NCBI RefSeq assembly: GCF_003544835.1
Contig: NZ_CP032099.1
Span: 868,001-932,000 of the forward strand
DNA: 64,000 bases
Direction of reading: 5' to 3'
Source: Aliarcobacter skirrowii CCUG 10374
Lineage (GTDB): Bacteria > Campylobacterota > Campylobacteria > Campylobacterales > Arcobacteraceae
Below are positions 49,282 through 58,691 of this stretch, one piece after another. Position numbers and translations under genes: made by a program. The number at the start of each line of letters is the position of its first letter. Position 1 is the stretch's first letter. The notes beneath the pieces were generated by a model. It had not been told where the DNA came from. It saw only the letters and a list, made by a program, of their open reading frames with translations, and searched no databases.

Positions 49282-50315
49282 CTAATAATAATCTCTTTTT
49301 TTCCTCTAGAAACAACCTCTCCAATAATTTTTGCATATCCAAAACTAAAATCTTCTAGCTCTTTTACAAACTCTTTTGCATCATCTTTATTTATTGCTAT
49401 TAAAAGACCACCTGATGTTTGAGCATCACAAAGAATTGCTTTAATAGTATCATCTAAGCCATCTTTATATAAAACTTTATCTTCCATAAACTTTAAGTTT
49501 CTTTTTGAACCACCTGGAAGAACACCATTTTTTGCTAAATCATAAGCCTCTTTTACAAAAGGAACTTCATTTGAAGATATACAAAAAGAGATATTCTCAT
49601 TTATGCACTCAAAAGCGTGACCTAAAAGTCCAAATCCTGTTATATCTGTACAAGAGCTTACTTTATATTTTCTCATAATTTTTGAAGCAATATAGTTTAA
49701 ACTAGCCATAATCTGTGCACAATGTTTTGTTAGATTTAAATCTATTAAATCTCTTTTTATAGCTGTTGTTAAAATTCCCATACCAAGAGGTTTTGTAAGC
49801 ACTATTACATCACCAGCTTTTGCACTATTGTTTCTAATAATCTCTTTTGGATTTATAACTCCTGTAACACTTAGTCCATAGTACATCTCAGGAGTTTCAA
49901 TAGTATGACCTCCTAAAAGAACTCCACCACACTCTTTAATCTTATCATTTCCACCTTTTAAGATTAAAGCTAAAGCATCTTTTGCAATATTTGTTTTGTC
50001 AAAACCAACTATATTTAAAGCTGTTTTAACTTCAGCTCCCATAGCAAAAATGTCACTAAGTGAATTTGCAGCAGCAATTTGTCCATAAACATATGGATCA
50101 TCAACAACTGGAGTTATAAAATCAACAGTTTGAACCAAAGCTAGATTTTCATCAATTTGAAAAACTCCAGCATCATCACTTGTATCAAAACCTACTAAAA
50201 CTTGTTCATTTTTGTTGTTGAGATTACAAAGAGTTTGTTTTAGATCCCCCGGACCCATCTTCGCAGCACAACCAGCAGCTTGAACAAATTTTGTTAATTT
50301 GTATTCATTATTCAT
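49278..50315 (-). CDS. selD: Selenide, water dikinase (selenophosphate synthetase)
   Basis: Makes the selenium donor selenophosphate from selenide and ATP. It is 345 residues. The reactive site appears as Cys16 with Lys19 in AAGCAAKMGPGDL, so the enzyme uses cysteine, not selenocysteine. Other blocks are DDAGVF, TVDFITPVVDDPY and LGGHTIETPEMYYGL. With selA, selB and selC nearby the window holds a complete bacterial selenocysteine pathway. Confidence 0.96.
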   Translation of the reverse strand: MNNEYKLTKFVQAAGCAAKMGPGDLKQTLCNLNNKNEQVLVGFDTSDDAGVFQIDENLALVQTVDFITPVVDDPYVYGQIAAANSLSDIFAMGAEVKTALNIVGFDKTNIAKDALALILKGGNDKIKECGGVLLGGHTIETPEMYYGLSVTGVINPKEIIRNNSAKAGDVIVLTKPLGMGILTTAIKRDLIDLNLTKHCAQIMASLNYIASKIMRKYKVSSCTDITGFGLLGHAFECINENISFCISSNEVPFVKEAYDLAKNGVLPGGSKRNLKFMEDKVLYKDGLDDTIKAILCDAQTSGGLLIAINKDDAKEFVKELEDFSFGYAKIIGEVVSRGKKEIIIS

Positions 50316-50460
50316 ATAATATCTTTCAAATTTTTTAAAAAACTATACATTATACATAAGCAATTTTAAATTTTTAGTTAAACAATAGTAAAAAATATTT
50401 TACTTTTTAAGAGTAAGTTTATAAATAATTTAATATTATAAAAATCTAATTAGTTCATAG

Positions 50461-50506
50461 ACCATAGGTTATGGTTGGACATAAAAAGAGCTTTTACCTC
50501 TCTTTT
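50461..50506 (+). promoter_or_regulatory. Paired small hairpins in front of the transglutaminase gene
   Basis: ACCATA-GGT-TATGGT (50461-50475) is a perfect six-base stem. Eight bases on, AAAAGAG (50484-50490) pairs with CTCTTTT (50500-50506). They fall in the 227-base gap between selD and the next gene and may be an operator and a leader hairpin. No regulator is assigned. Confidence 0.3.
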
Positions 50507-50542
50507 ATCTCTTAATAGAACAAACACTACAAAGAAAATATT

Positions 50543-51637
50543 ATGCAAAGAAGAACATTTTTAAAAACAACAGCATTAGTTTCAGGTGCAATGGCTATAA
50601 CTCCAAATTTAGTTTTCGCAAAAGAGCAGACAAATCCATTTGGTATTACAAAAACTCCTAGAAAATTTAGTGTAACAAATAAATATGAGTTTGAAAAAAG
50701 TAATGAGATAACTCAAGTTTGGATACCACTTCCAAAAAATGAGAGTTATCATGAGGTATTAGATATTGATTATAAAGGAAATTATACAGATGCTAAAATT
50801 GTAAAAAATCCTTATGATACAGATGTTTTATATGCTAAATGGGATAATAAAGATATAAAACCAGAGCTTGATTTAAATTTTTCAGTTATTATGCAAGAGC
50901 GAACAACAAATTTTGAAAAAGCTACATCAAAAACTAATTATCCAAAAGATGTAAAAGTATATCTTGAAGGTACAAAACATATCCCAGTAACAAAAGGTTT
51001 AACAGCATATGTAAATGATATTACAAAAGGTTCTAAAACACCACTTCAAAAAGCTCAAGCTATTTATGACTGGACAGTTTCAACTATGTATAGAGATGAG
51101 AGTGTTGTTGGTTGTGGAATTGGTGATGCACAAAAATCAATTGAAGAGAAAATTTATGGTGGAAAATGTACAGATATAAGCTCTGTATTTGTATGTTTAC
51201 TAAGAAATGCAAAAATTCCAGCACGTGAGACTTTTGGAATTAGAGTAGGGCAATCAAAAATTTCAAATGCTTGTGGAAAAGCAGATGATAAAGGATTTGC
51301 AAATATTACAGGAGCTCAACACTGTAGAGCTGAGTTTTATATAGATGGACTTGGTTGGGTTCCAGCTGATCCAGCAGATGTTACAAAGGTGAAATTGGCT
51401 GAAAAATTACCAAACGATAGTAAAAAACTAAAAGAGGTAAAAGATTATTTCTTTGGTTCTTGGGAGATGAATTGGGTAGCATTTAATAGCGCTAGAGATT
51501 TTATATTAAATCCAAAACCAACTCAATATCCTTTAAATATGTTGGGTTATCCTTATGCTGAGGTTGGAGAGGATGCAAAAGATTACTATAAACCAAAAAC
51601 TTTTGCATATAGCTACACATCTCAAGAGATTTTATGA
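50543..51637 (+). CDS. Tat-exported transglutaminase-like protein
   Basis: A 364-residue protein with a twin-arginine signal (RRTFLKTTALVSGAMAIT, residues 3-20). It has the cysteine-protease-like transglutaminase triad: Cys209 in GKCTDISSVFVCLLR, His260 in AQHCRAEFY and Asp276 in ADPAD. Such proteins cleave or link peptides in the periplasm, and the substrate is unknown. Its stop overlaps a MerT-like gene by four bases and a MerP-like gene follows, so metal or thiol chemistry in the envelope is a reasonable guess, marked as inference. Confidence 0.9.
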   Translation: MQRRTFLKTTALVSGAMAITPNLVFAKEQTNPFGITKTPRKFSVTNKYEFEKSNEITQVWIPLPKNESYHEVLDIDYKGNYTDAKIVKNPYDTDVLYAKWDNKDIKPELDLNFSVIMQERTTNFEKATSKTNYPKDVKVYLEGTKHIPVTKGLTAYVNDITKGSKTPLQKAQAIYDWTVSTMYRDESVVGCGIGDAQKSIEEKIYGGKCTDISSVFVCLLRNAKIPARETFGIRVGQSKISNACGKADDKGFANITGAQHCRAEFYIDGLGWVPADPADVTKVKLAEKLPNDSKKLKEVKDYFFGSWEMNWVAFNSARDFILNPKPTQYPLNMLGYPYAEVGEDAKDYYKPKTFAYSYTSQEIL

Positions 51638-51960
51638 AACAAAATAGCTTAGCGATAATTGGTGCAGTTTTTACTGCACTTTTATCGACGCTTTGTTGTC
51701 TTCCAGCACTATTGTTTATATTTTTTGGAGTATCAAGTGGAGTTTTAAGCTATTTTACTACTTTAGAATATACTAGAGTTCCACTTGCTATTTTAGCAAT
51801 TATATTTTTTTTAATATCAATTTATAATTTTAATAAAAAAATATCATGTAGTTGTGATAAAAAAGTTAGATTTAAAACTTATATTTTTGTTTTAATATTT
51901 TTTGTATTAATTTTGTTATTGCTTTTTTATCCAGAGATTTTACCACTTTTTATGGAGTAG
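51634..51960 (+). CDS. MerT-like metal-transport membrane protein
   Basis: A 108-residue protein with three membrane segments. The paired Cys21-Cys22 in the first helix (STLCCLPALL) is the hallmark of mercuric transport protein MerT, and a CSC pair follows at Cys72 and Cys74. No mercuric reductase or MerR is nearby, so the metal may not be mercury. It overlaps the transglutaminase gene by four bases and is followed three bases later by a MerP-like gene. Confidence 0.82.
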   Translation: MKQNSLAIIGAVFTALLSTLCCLPALLFIFFGVSSGVLSYFTTLEYTRVPLAILAIIFFLISIYNFNKKISCSCDKKVRFKTYIFVLIFFVLILLLLFYPEILPLFME

Positions 51961-51963
51961 ATT

Positions 51964-52242
51964 ATGAGAGTTTTAGTTCTATTTTTTATGTTTTTTAGCT
52001 TTGCTATATCTTCACAAATATCAGTTTTTAAAGTTGAAGGGATGCATTGTCCACTTTGTACAACAGCTGTTAAACAAGCTATAAAAGAGCTTGATGGAGT
52101 GCAAAAAGTTAGTGCTAGACTTAATACCAAAGAGGTAACAGTTGTTTATAATGAAAAAGTAAAAGTAAAAGATATTTTAAAAGCTATAAAAACAACTTCA
52201 TACGAAGGTGTAGAAATATCTACAAAATCGAATGAAGACTAA
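51964..52242 (+). CDS. MerP-like periplasmic heavy-metal-binding protein
   Basis: A 92-residue HMA-domain protein. After a signal segment (RVLVLFFMFFSFAISS), the binding motif GMHCPLC places two metal thiols at Cys29 and Cys32. The beta-alpha fold continues with VSARLNTKEVTVVY. It would pass a metal ion to the MerT-like carrier. Last gene of the three-gene unit, convergent with the Nramp gene with 15 bases between stops. Confidence 0.87.
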   Translation: MRVLVLFFMFFSFAISSQISVFKVEGMHCPLCTTAVKQAIKELDGVQKVSARLNTKEVTVVYNEKVKVKDILKAIKTTSYEGVEISTKSNED

Positions 52243-52257
52243 AAAAATAGATAAATT

Positions 52258-53517
52258 TTACAAACCAATTAAAAATGGAAACCATCTATAAACTATAAAT
52301 AAAATTAAAAATCCAAAAAGAAATATTAATCCACAAATAGACAAAATATTTAAAAACATCCCATTTTGAAGCTCTTTAGGAAGTTTTGTACTTCTTACAA
52401 GTTTATAGTTTAAAAATGCAAATATTGGTGTTGTTGTAAATGATAATATCATTGCAAAATCAAGCATAGTTCTCATAGAGCTTGCAAAATAAATTATAAT
52501 TAAAAATCCAATAATAGATATAAAAATTGTCCAAACAGCAACGCTTCTATTTGATGCAGATCTATTTTTTCTAATTAATGAAAAAGCTTCTGCAACAGCT
52601 CTTCCATAACCATCAATAACAGTAATAGAAGTTCCAAACATACAAGCAAATGCTATAAAAGCTATTAGAAGTCTTGACCAATCACCAATTACAGATGTGT
52701 ACATAGATACTAGTTGATGAGAAAATGCTATTCCATCTTTAAACTCATAAGCACTTCCATGTAAAACTAAAGCTCCTAAAGCTAGAAAAAATAGAGCTAA
52801 AATAGCAGTTACTATAAATCCTACATTAAAATCAATCAAAGCATTTTTTGCGTTTATATTTGTCTGTTTTATTTGATTTTTTAACCAAATAGAACTAATG
52901 CTTGATATTTCAATAGGTGCTGGCATCCAACCTGTTAGAATAACAATAAATCCTAAACTAGCAATTGTCCAAGCAGATGGAGATATAAAATCATCAGCTA
53001 AAGCTGAATCAACATCTTTTGTTACAGCCATCACAACAGCAACTACAGTTGCAATACTAAGAGTTATCATGATTATTTTTGCAACATTATTTAAAAGATT
53101 ATATTTCCCAGCAATTAAAATAAGTAGACAAGCAAAAATAATTATAAAACTAAGAAGAGAAATAGTTAGTTTTATAGGAATAAAATATCCCAACAAACTT
53201 GCTGCAAACATTGAAACAGCAGCAGTATTTACAACAGCAGCAATTACAGCTAAAACTGTAAAAAGCCACAACCAACCATTTCCTAAAGAGGCATATCCCT
53301 CAATTAAGCTCTTTTTTGTTGCCATTGTATATTGCACATTTGCTAAAAAGAATGGATATTTAAAAAAATTTATTAAAAGTATAAATATAGCTAAACTCCA
53401 ACCAAACAGTGCTCCAGCTTGAGTTGAAGAGACTAAATGAGAACCTCCAATAGCAGCAGTTGCCATTAAGATACCTGGACCAAATATTTTATAAAAAGCT
53501 TTTACTTTGTCAATCAT
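52258..53517 (-). CDS. Nramp-superfamily transporter lacking the usual metal-site motif
   Basis: A 419-residue membrane protein with about 11 helices. The start IFGPGILMATAAIGGSHL is Nramp-like, but the helix-1 metal motif DPGN is replaced by GGSH, and helix 6 reads GWMPAPIEIS instead of the usual MPH form. This suggests a different substrate from manganese or iron. The start overlaps the response regulator gene by eight bases, so it is the last gene of a sensor operon. Confidence 0.85.
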   Translation of the reverse strand: MIDKVKAFYKIFGPGILMATAAIGGSHLVSSTQAGALFGWSLAIFILLINFFKYPFFLANVQYTMATKKSLIEGYASLGNGWLWLFTVLAVIAAVVNTAAVSMFAASLLGYFIPIKLTISLLSFIIIFACLLILIAGKYNLLNNVAKIIMITLSIATVVAVVMAVTKDVDSALADDFISPSAWTIASLGFIVILTGWMPAPIEISSISSIWLKNQIKQTNINAKNALIDFNVGFIVTAILALFFLALGALVLHGSAYEFKDGIAFSHQLVSMYTSVIGDWSRLLIAFIAFACMFGTSITVIDGYGRAVAEAFSLIRKNRSASNRSVAVWTIFISIIGFLIIIYFASSMRTMLDFAMILSFTTTPIFAFLNYKLVRSTKLPKELQNGMFLNILSICGLIFLFGFLILFIVYRWFPFLIGL

Positions 53518-54166
53518 TTAAACTCTTTTCATCAAATTGATAAGTTTTGTGAGCAATTTTTATTAAAATATTTTTGTCTGCTAAATCTTTAAATAGTTTA
53601 ATTAAAGTTGGTTTAGAGATAGAAAATTTATCCATAATTTCACTATAAGATGCATAAAACTGTTGTTTTTCATCAAGATTATTGAAAATATATTTTACAA
53701 TCTCTACTTGCTTACTATCTGTAATTGCTCCGATAGTTTTGATAATATTTTCATTTTTCTTTAACTCTTTTTCTTGTATTTTTGGAAGTAAAACATCAAC
53801 TAAACTATCCAAAAGTTCATTTATATCTATTGGTTTAATAAGATAGTTTTCAACTTTTAATTTAATGGCTTCTATTAAATAGTTTGTATCTGTGTGAGCT
53901 GTTGTTAAGATACTAGGAATATTTATATTTTTACTTTTAATATATTTTAAAAAATTAATACCATTTTCATTTTCTAGTTGTATATCACTAATAATTACAT
54001 CAACTCTTTTTTCAAGTAAAATTTTCATAGCTTCAACAGTTGTTTTAACACCATAAATATTTGCTACAAAATCCTCTAAAGCATCTTTTGTATGTTTTAA
54101 CAGACTCTCATCATCTTCAAGATATAAAATATTGAAATCTTTTAAAATTTCTAAATTCTTACTCAT
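53510..54166 (-). CDS. Response regulator with short DNA-binding-like output
   Basis: A 218-residue regulator from ATG 54166, which follows GAGGATAAAA. The frame also opens at 54178, but that ATG overlaps the ribosome site. The receiver has acidic pair EDDES, phospho-acceptor Asp in VDVIISDIQL and Lys in LIKPIDIN. The C-terminal about 80 residues (KFSISKPTLIKLFKDLADK) look like a small helix-turn-helix. It overlaps the histidine kinase gene by eight bases and the Nramp gene by eight bases. Confidence 0.88.
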   Translation of the reverse strand: MSKNLEILKDFNILYLEDDESLLKHTKDALEDFVANIYGVKTTVEAMKILLEKRVDVIISDIQLENENGINFLKYIKSKNINIPSILTTAHTDTNYLIEAIKLKVENYLIKPIDINELLDSLVDVLLPKIQEKELKKNENIIKTIGAITDSKQVEIVKYIFNNLDEKQQFYASYSEIMDKFSISKPTLIKLFKDLADKNILIKIAHKTYQFDEKSLND

Positions 54167-55718
54167 TTTTATCCTCAAATATTGGTATTGTGATTGTAAA
54201 AGATGCTCCTTTGAATACCTTTTTATTCACTTCTAATTTTATATTTTTACAAGATATTTCACCGTTTAAATGTTTTTCAATAATCTGTTTGGACATATAA
54301 AGACCAATTCCAGTTCCAGCACTTTTATATTTTGTTGTGTAGTAGGGTTCAAATATTTTTGGCAAAATATCATCAGGAACTCCACCTCCATTATCAATAA
54401 TATTGATAAAAACAAAATTCTTTTTGCTATTTACTATGATTTTTATGATTCTATCATTTTTATTAACACTGCTTACTAAAGCATCTTTGGAGTTTGATAT
54501 TATATTTAAAAATATATGAGAAAGTTCATTATAAAAAGTTGTAATTTTCTTATCTTTTTTTACAATTAAATCTATTTTTATATTCTCTTTATTTAAAAAA
54601 TATTTTGATAATTCAATTGAGTGTTCCACACAATCTTTTATAAAAAAGCTATTTTTTGATCTATTTGGGCTAAAAAAGTTTTTAAAATCATCTAAAGTAT
54701 TTGACATATTTTGTGCTAAAAGTAGTGCGTCTTTTACTTTTTGTTCAACAAACTCAGGTGATAGTTTGTTTACTCTCATTTTTGTTTGAAAACTTTGAAT
54801 AATCATTGTAATTGAGCCAAGAGGTTGTCTCCATTGGTGAGCAATATTATTTAACATCTCTCCTAAGCTTGCAAATCTTGCTTGTTGAAACATGATAATA
54901 TCTTTTTTTCTATTTTTAGCAACTTCTAGTTTGATTTTTTGCTCTAAATTGTTATTTAACTCTTTTAGCTCTTTTGTCTTTTTCTCAACAATCTTCTCTT
55001 GCAAATAGTACAATTTTCTAAAGTGAAAAGTAATAAATAAAGATAAGATAATTGTAAAAAATACAACAAAAAAGATAGAGATAAAAGAGAATATTGTAAC
55101 CAATTTAAAAATATTATCAGTATCTCTTTTTTCATTTATTGCAAGATTTAAATCATAGTTTACAAGACTTCCTAGATATACAAAAATTGAGTCTATATTA
55201 AAATTTATATTTGTAAAATACTCTTTGCTATTTTTTTTATCTAATTTTTCAATTGAGCTAAAAATATCAACCATTTTATTATCAATATTTTCAATATTTA
55301 GCTCTTTTATATATTGGTTTTTATAGTGATTTGAATTTATAAAATAGGTTTTTATCTTTGATAATATTGAGTTATTATAATCTTTATTTAATCTATATTT
55401 GTACTCACTCCAATTTTTCTCAATAATCTCTTTAGCTATATTTAATACCTCAATTGTTTGTTCATAGCTTAGACTATTTTTTTCAAATTCATTAAGTGTG
55501 TCTTGAATATTAATTTTATATGAATCTTTAATTGTTTGAAGTTTGATTAAGCTTTTTGTTCTTTTATCAAAAAGAGTGTCAAAATCATCTTTTAAAATAA
55601 ATATTGAGATTTGAGATAAAACTATAATTGAAATCATACCACCAGCAATAATAAAAATTAAGAAGTTTGCCTTATATGAAAACTTTAATGTATCAAAATA
55701 TTTAAGTAGTTTTTTCAT
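54159..55718 (-). CDS. Sensor histidine kinase of a binding-protein-linked system
   Basis: A 519-residue kinase. Helix 1 is at about 17-38, an extracytoplasmic region of about 170 residues follows, then helix 2 at about 207-230, a coiled coil (EKIVEKKTKELKELNNNLEQ), the phospho-acceptor His in IAHQWRQPLG, the N box NIISNSKDAL and the G boxes DNGGGVPDD and GTGIGLYMS. No Cache motif is seen. It overlaps the binding-protein gene upstream by four bases, so a ligand-loaded binding protein probably acts on its outer domain. Confidence 0.9.
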   Translation of the reverse strand: MKKLLKYFDTLKFSYKANFLIFIIAGGMISIIVLSQISIFILKDDFDTLFDKRTKSLIKLQTIKDSYKINIQDTLNEFEKNSLSYEQTIEVLNIAKEIIEKNWSEYKYRLNKDYNNSILSKIKTYFINSNHYKNQYIKELNIENIDNKMVDIFSSIEKLDKKNSKEYFTNINFNIDSIFVYLGSLVNYDLNLAINEKRDTDNIFKLVTIFSFISIFFVVFFTIILSLFITFHFRKLYYLQEKIVEKKTKELKELNNNLEQKIKLEVAKNRKKDIIMFQQARFASLGEMLNNIAHQWRQPLGSITMIIQSFQTKMRVNKLSPEFVEQKVKDALLLAQNMSNTLDDFKNFFSPNRSKNSFFIKDCVEHSIELSKYFLNKENIKIDLIVKKDKKITTFYNELSHIFLNIISNSKDALVSSVNKNDRIIKIIVNSKKNFVFINIIDNGGGVPDDILPKIFEPYYTTKYKSAGTGIGLYMSKQIIEKHLNGEISCKNIKLEVNKKVFKGASFTITIPIFEDKNE

Positions 55719-56860
55719 TTTATAATCTCTTGAAATTTACCATTTTTGTATTGATATAAATAGATTTTATTTAAAAGTTGACTATTTTTAAACTCTAGTT
55801 TTATCTCATGTAAAATATCTTTTGATGGATTTTTTAAACTATTAATAAAGTTTTTTTTGCTTAAGTTATCTATGTTTTTAACTATAGCATCAATCAAAAT
55901 TTTTGAAGCTAAAAATGCCTCAAAAGATATAAAACCAAACTCTAAATTGTTTGAATAATTATTCATTATATTTTGATACTCTTGAACAATTTTTAAAGAT
56001 TTATCATCATAATTTGGAACTATTTGAGAAAAAATTAGATTTTTTGTATTAGTATTTGAAGCTTCTAACTCTTTTACTATAGAGTTTGCATCGCTAAATG
56101 AGATGTTACAAAAAATAGTATCTTGAAATATCTTTTCATCTTTTGCTTTTTGAATAAATAAAGAGCTTGCTTTTGAAGCTCCAATCATTATTACAACTTC
56201 TGGTTTAGAGTTTTTTATCTCATTAAATGCATGATTTATAGATAGAGTATTTCTTTTATAAGTTCCTGTTGATATAAAAGAGATATTTTTATTTTTTAAA
56301 ACCTCTAAAGTTGATATATATCCCTCTTCTCCATACTCATCATTTTGATAAAAAATTGCTATCTTATTTAATCCTTTTTTATCTACAACATAATCTACTA
56401 AGGATTGTATCTCTTGTTTATAAGATGCTCTAAAGTTTACAATATTTGAAAAATCGCTATCTCTTAAAAAACTTGCTCCTGAAAATGGTGCAAAGTATGG
56501 AATTTGACTCTCTTTTATAATTGAGATTACTCTACTATTTGTAGGCGTTCCAACTATTCCATAAAAAGCTAAAATATTCTCATTTGATAGTTTGTGTATA
56601 TTTTCGTAACTTAAATCTGGTTCATATTTATCATCTAAAGCTTTAAAAAATATTTTTCTATTTTCTATTAACTTATTATCATTTACATATTTAAAATAAC
56701 TATTTGTAGTTTCAAAAACTGACTCTCCCCAATCTTTTAAAGCTCCACTTTGTGGTATAGAAGATGCAATCAATATATTTTCTTGATTATAAGATTTTTC
56801 ACTATTAAGAGTATATATTAAAATAAAAATAAGCATTACAAATAAAACTTTTTTAACCAT
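55715..56860 (-). CDS. Periplasmic type-I binding protein (LivJ-like), likely sensor subunit
   Basis: A 381-residue periplasmic ligand-binding protein with an N-terminal signal/anchor (KKVLFVMLIFILIYTLN). Family segments are IPQSGALKDWGE, GTPTNSRVI, VDKKGLNKIAIFYQNDEYGEEG and KPEVVIMIGASKASSLFIQKA. No ABC permease or ATPase gene is adjacent. It is instead the first gene of an operon with a histidine kinase, a response regulator and an Nramp-like carrier, pointing to a sensing role. The ligand, perhaps an amino acid or amide, is unknown. Confidence 0.9.
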   Translation of the reverse strand: MVKKVLFVMLIFILIYTLNSEKSYNQENILIASSIPQSGALKDWGESVFETTNSYFKYVNDNKLIENRKIFFKALDDKYEPDLSYENIHKLSNENILAFYGIVGTPTNSRVISIIKESQIPYFAPFSGASFLRDSDFSNIVNFRASYKQEIQSLVDYVVDKKGLNKIAIFYQNDEYGEEGYISTLEVLKNKNISFISTGTYKRNTLSINHAFNEIKNSKPEVVIMIGASKASSLFIQKAKDEKIFQDTIFCNISFSDANSIVKELEASNTNTKNLIFSQIVPNYDDKSLKIVQEYQNIMNNYSNNLEFGFISFEAFLASKILIDAIVKNIDNLSKKNFINSLKNPSKDILHEIKLEFKNSQLLNKIYLYQYKNGKFQEIIK

Positions 56861-57005
56861 TCATAAGTTTACATTATTTGTGTTTAAAACTCTCAGTCTA
56901 TTTGTTATAAGATGTTTTATATATTTTATAAATTAAGTTTTATTTAACTTCTTTATATATAGAATATGGTAAAATATTTTTTACTAAAAATTAAGGGCAT
57001 AGGTT

Positions 57006-58682
57006 ATGCAAGAGTTTATATACTACAATAAAAACGGGTTGGATTTCCCTTTAAGTGAAAAAATCCAAGTAACTACTAATTTAGATGATATTAAAGATAA
57101 AAGCTTTTTGATATCAAACTCAAAAGATGTAAAGTCAGAATTTATTGCTTCTGAGATAGATTTTTATATAAAAAATTCACAAGATAACTTATCAAAAAAG
57201 ATTCAAAATGTTTCAAAACTGTATGAGATAAATGCTACAAGATTTGACTTTGCTCAGGATATTTCGCATAGTGTAGATGTTTCAAAAGAGGTTTTGTTAA
57301 TTACAAAAACACAAGAAGAGTATGATTTATTCACATCTCAATTATCAAAAGATGACTTTGAACTTTTTAGAATAGATGAAACAATTTTAAAAACTATTAG
57401 TGGAGAGATTGGAAATTTTGAAGTAATAGTAAAAGATAGTCATAAAGATATAACTTTAAGAGTTTCTCAAATTGTTTGGTTTGATGCAAAACCATCTCCA
57501 AAAGAGAGAATTGGAGTTTTTGATCCAAACTTAAGTAGCATAAATGAAGTAGTTAAAATATTAAAAGATAATATAAACTCTTTTTCATATAGAAAATTTA
57601 CAACTTATGATAAAACTATTTGTCAATATGATGGAAGAAGAGAGGTAATTTGTAGTAAGTGTGAAGAGGTTTGCCCAACTGTTGCTATTACAAAAGATGA
57701 TACAACAAAAACTCTAACTTTCTCTCAAGTTGATTGTCATGGATGTGGTGGATGTATTAGTGTTTGTCCAAGTGGAGCATTAGATTATACTCCTACAAAT
57801 AAAGAGTCACTTTATGAAATATCAAAGTTTTATAAAGAGACACACCCTTTAATTATTCCTTCAAAAATGTCTTTAAATAATTTAAATATAGAGCTTAAAG
57901 AGAATGTTTTACCATTTGAAATTGATGGTGAAAAGTTCTTACATGAAGGAACTTTGCTTACTTTACTTCAAATATCAGGTTCTCAAGTTATTTTTTATAG
58001 TGATTTTTTATCAAAAGGTACAAAAGATGCTATTAGAATATTAAATGATATTTATCAAAAAAAATACCAAAAAGATGCTGTTTTAATTGCTATGAATGAA
58101 GATGAATTAGCTTTGGCTTTAAAAGAAGTATCTTTTGTGGAAAACTCTTATTTTAACTTTAATCAAGATGGCTTCAAAAAAAGAGAAGTATTCTCTCATA
58201 GACTTCAAAAAATTGTTGGAAATGATGATTTAGGAGTTGTTGAAACAGGTGAACATATTCATTATGCAAAAGTTGAAGTAAATCAAGATACATGTACTTT
58301 ATGTCTAGTTTGTGTAGGTGCTTGTAATGTTGGAGCTTTAGTTGCTGATGCTAGCGATAATACCCTAAGAATAAATCCAAGTATTTGTACAGCATGTGGA
58401 TATTGTGAAGTATCTTGCCCTGAAACAAATTGTTTGACAATAAAACAAGATATAATTGAACTAAAACCAACTTGGTTTAAAGAGAGTGTTTTAGCTCAAG
58501 ATAAACTTTTTGCATGTGTTGAGTGTGGAGTTGAATTTGCAACAACAAAAGCAATAGAAAAAATTGCTTCTAAAATGGCAACAATTTTTGCAAGTGATCC
58601 TGTAAAAGTAAGAAGTTTGTACTGTTGTGCTAATTGTAAGCCAAAAATAATGATGCAAAGCTATTTTGATAATAGAAAATAA
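57006..58682 (+). CDS. Poly-ferredoxin Fe-S protein of the formate dehydrogenase locus
   Basis: A 558-residue soluble protein with four 4Fe-4S-type cysteine clusters: CSKCEEVCP (about 216-224), CHGCGGCISVCP (about 244-255), CTLCLVCVGAC (about 428-438) and CTACGYCEVSCP (about 461-472). A further CVECG/CCANC pair near the C-terminus may hold a zinc or cluster. It heads the formate dehydrogenase operon and is probably an assembly or electron-transfer partner. It is divergent from the sensor operon and no signal peptide is present. Confidence 0.88.
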   Translation: MQEFIYYNKNGLDFPLSEKIQVTTNLDDIKDKSFLISNSKDVKSEFIASEIDFYIKNSQDNLSKKIQNVSKLYEINATRFDFAQDISHSVDVSKEVLLITKTQEEYDLFTSQLSKDDFELFRIDETILKTISGEIGNFEVIVKDSHKDITLRVSQIVWFDAKPSPKERIGVFDPNLSSINEVVKILKDNINSFSYRKFTTYDKTICQYDGRREVICSKCEEVCPTVAITKDDTTKTLTFSQVDCHGCGGCISVCPSGALDYTPTNKESLYEISKFYKETHPLIIPSKMSLNNLNIELKENVLPFEIDGEKFLHEGTLLTLLQISGSQVIFYSDFLSKGTKDAIRILNDIYQKKYQKDAVLIAMNEDELALALKEVSFVENSYFNFNQDGFKKREVFSHRLQKIVGNDDLGVVETGEHIHYAKVEVNQDTCTLCLVCVGACNVGALVADASDNTLRINPSICTACGYCEVSCPETNCLTIKQDIIELKPTWFKESVLAQDKLFACVECGVEFATTKAIEKIASKMATIFASDPVKVRSLYCCANCKPKIMMQSYFDNRK

Positions 58683-58691
58683 GGATAAAAA

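Noticed and set aside
51634-52242. A mercury-resistance operon
   Set aside because: Only MerT- and MerP-like genes are present; merA and merR are missing, so mercury resistance is not supported.
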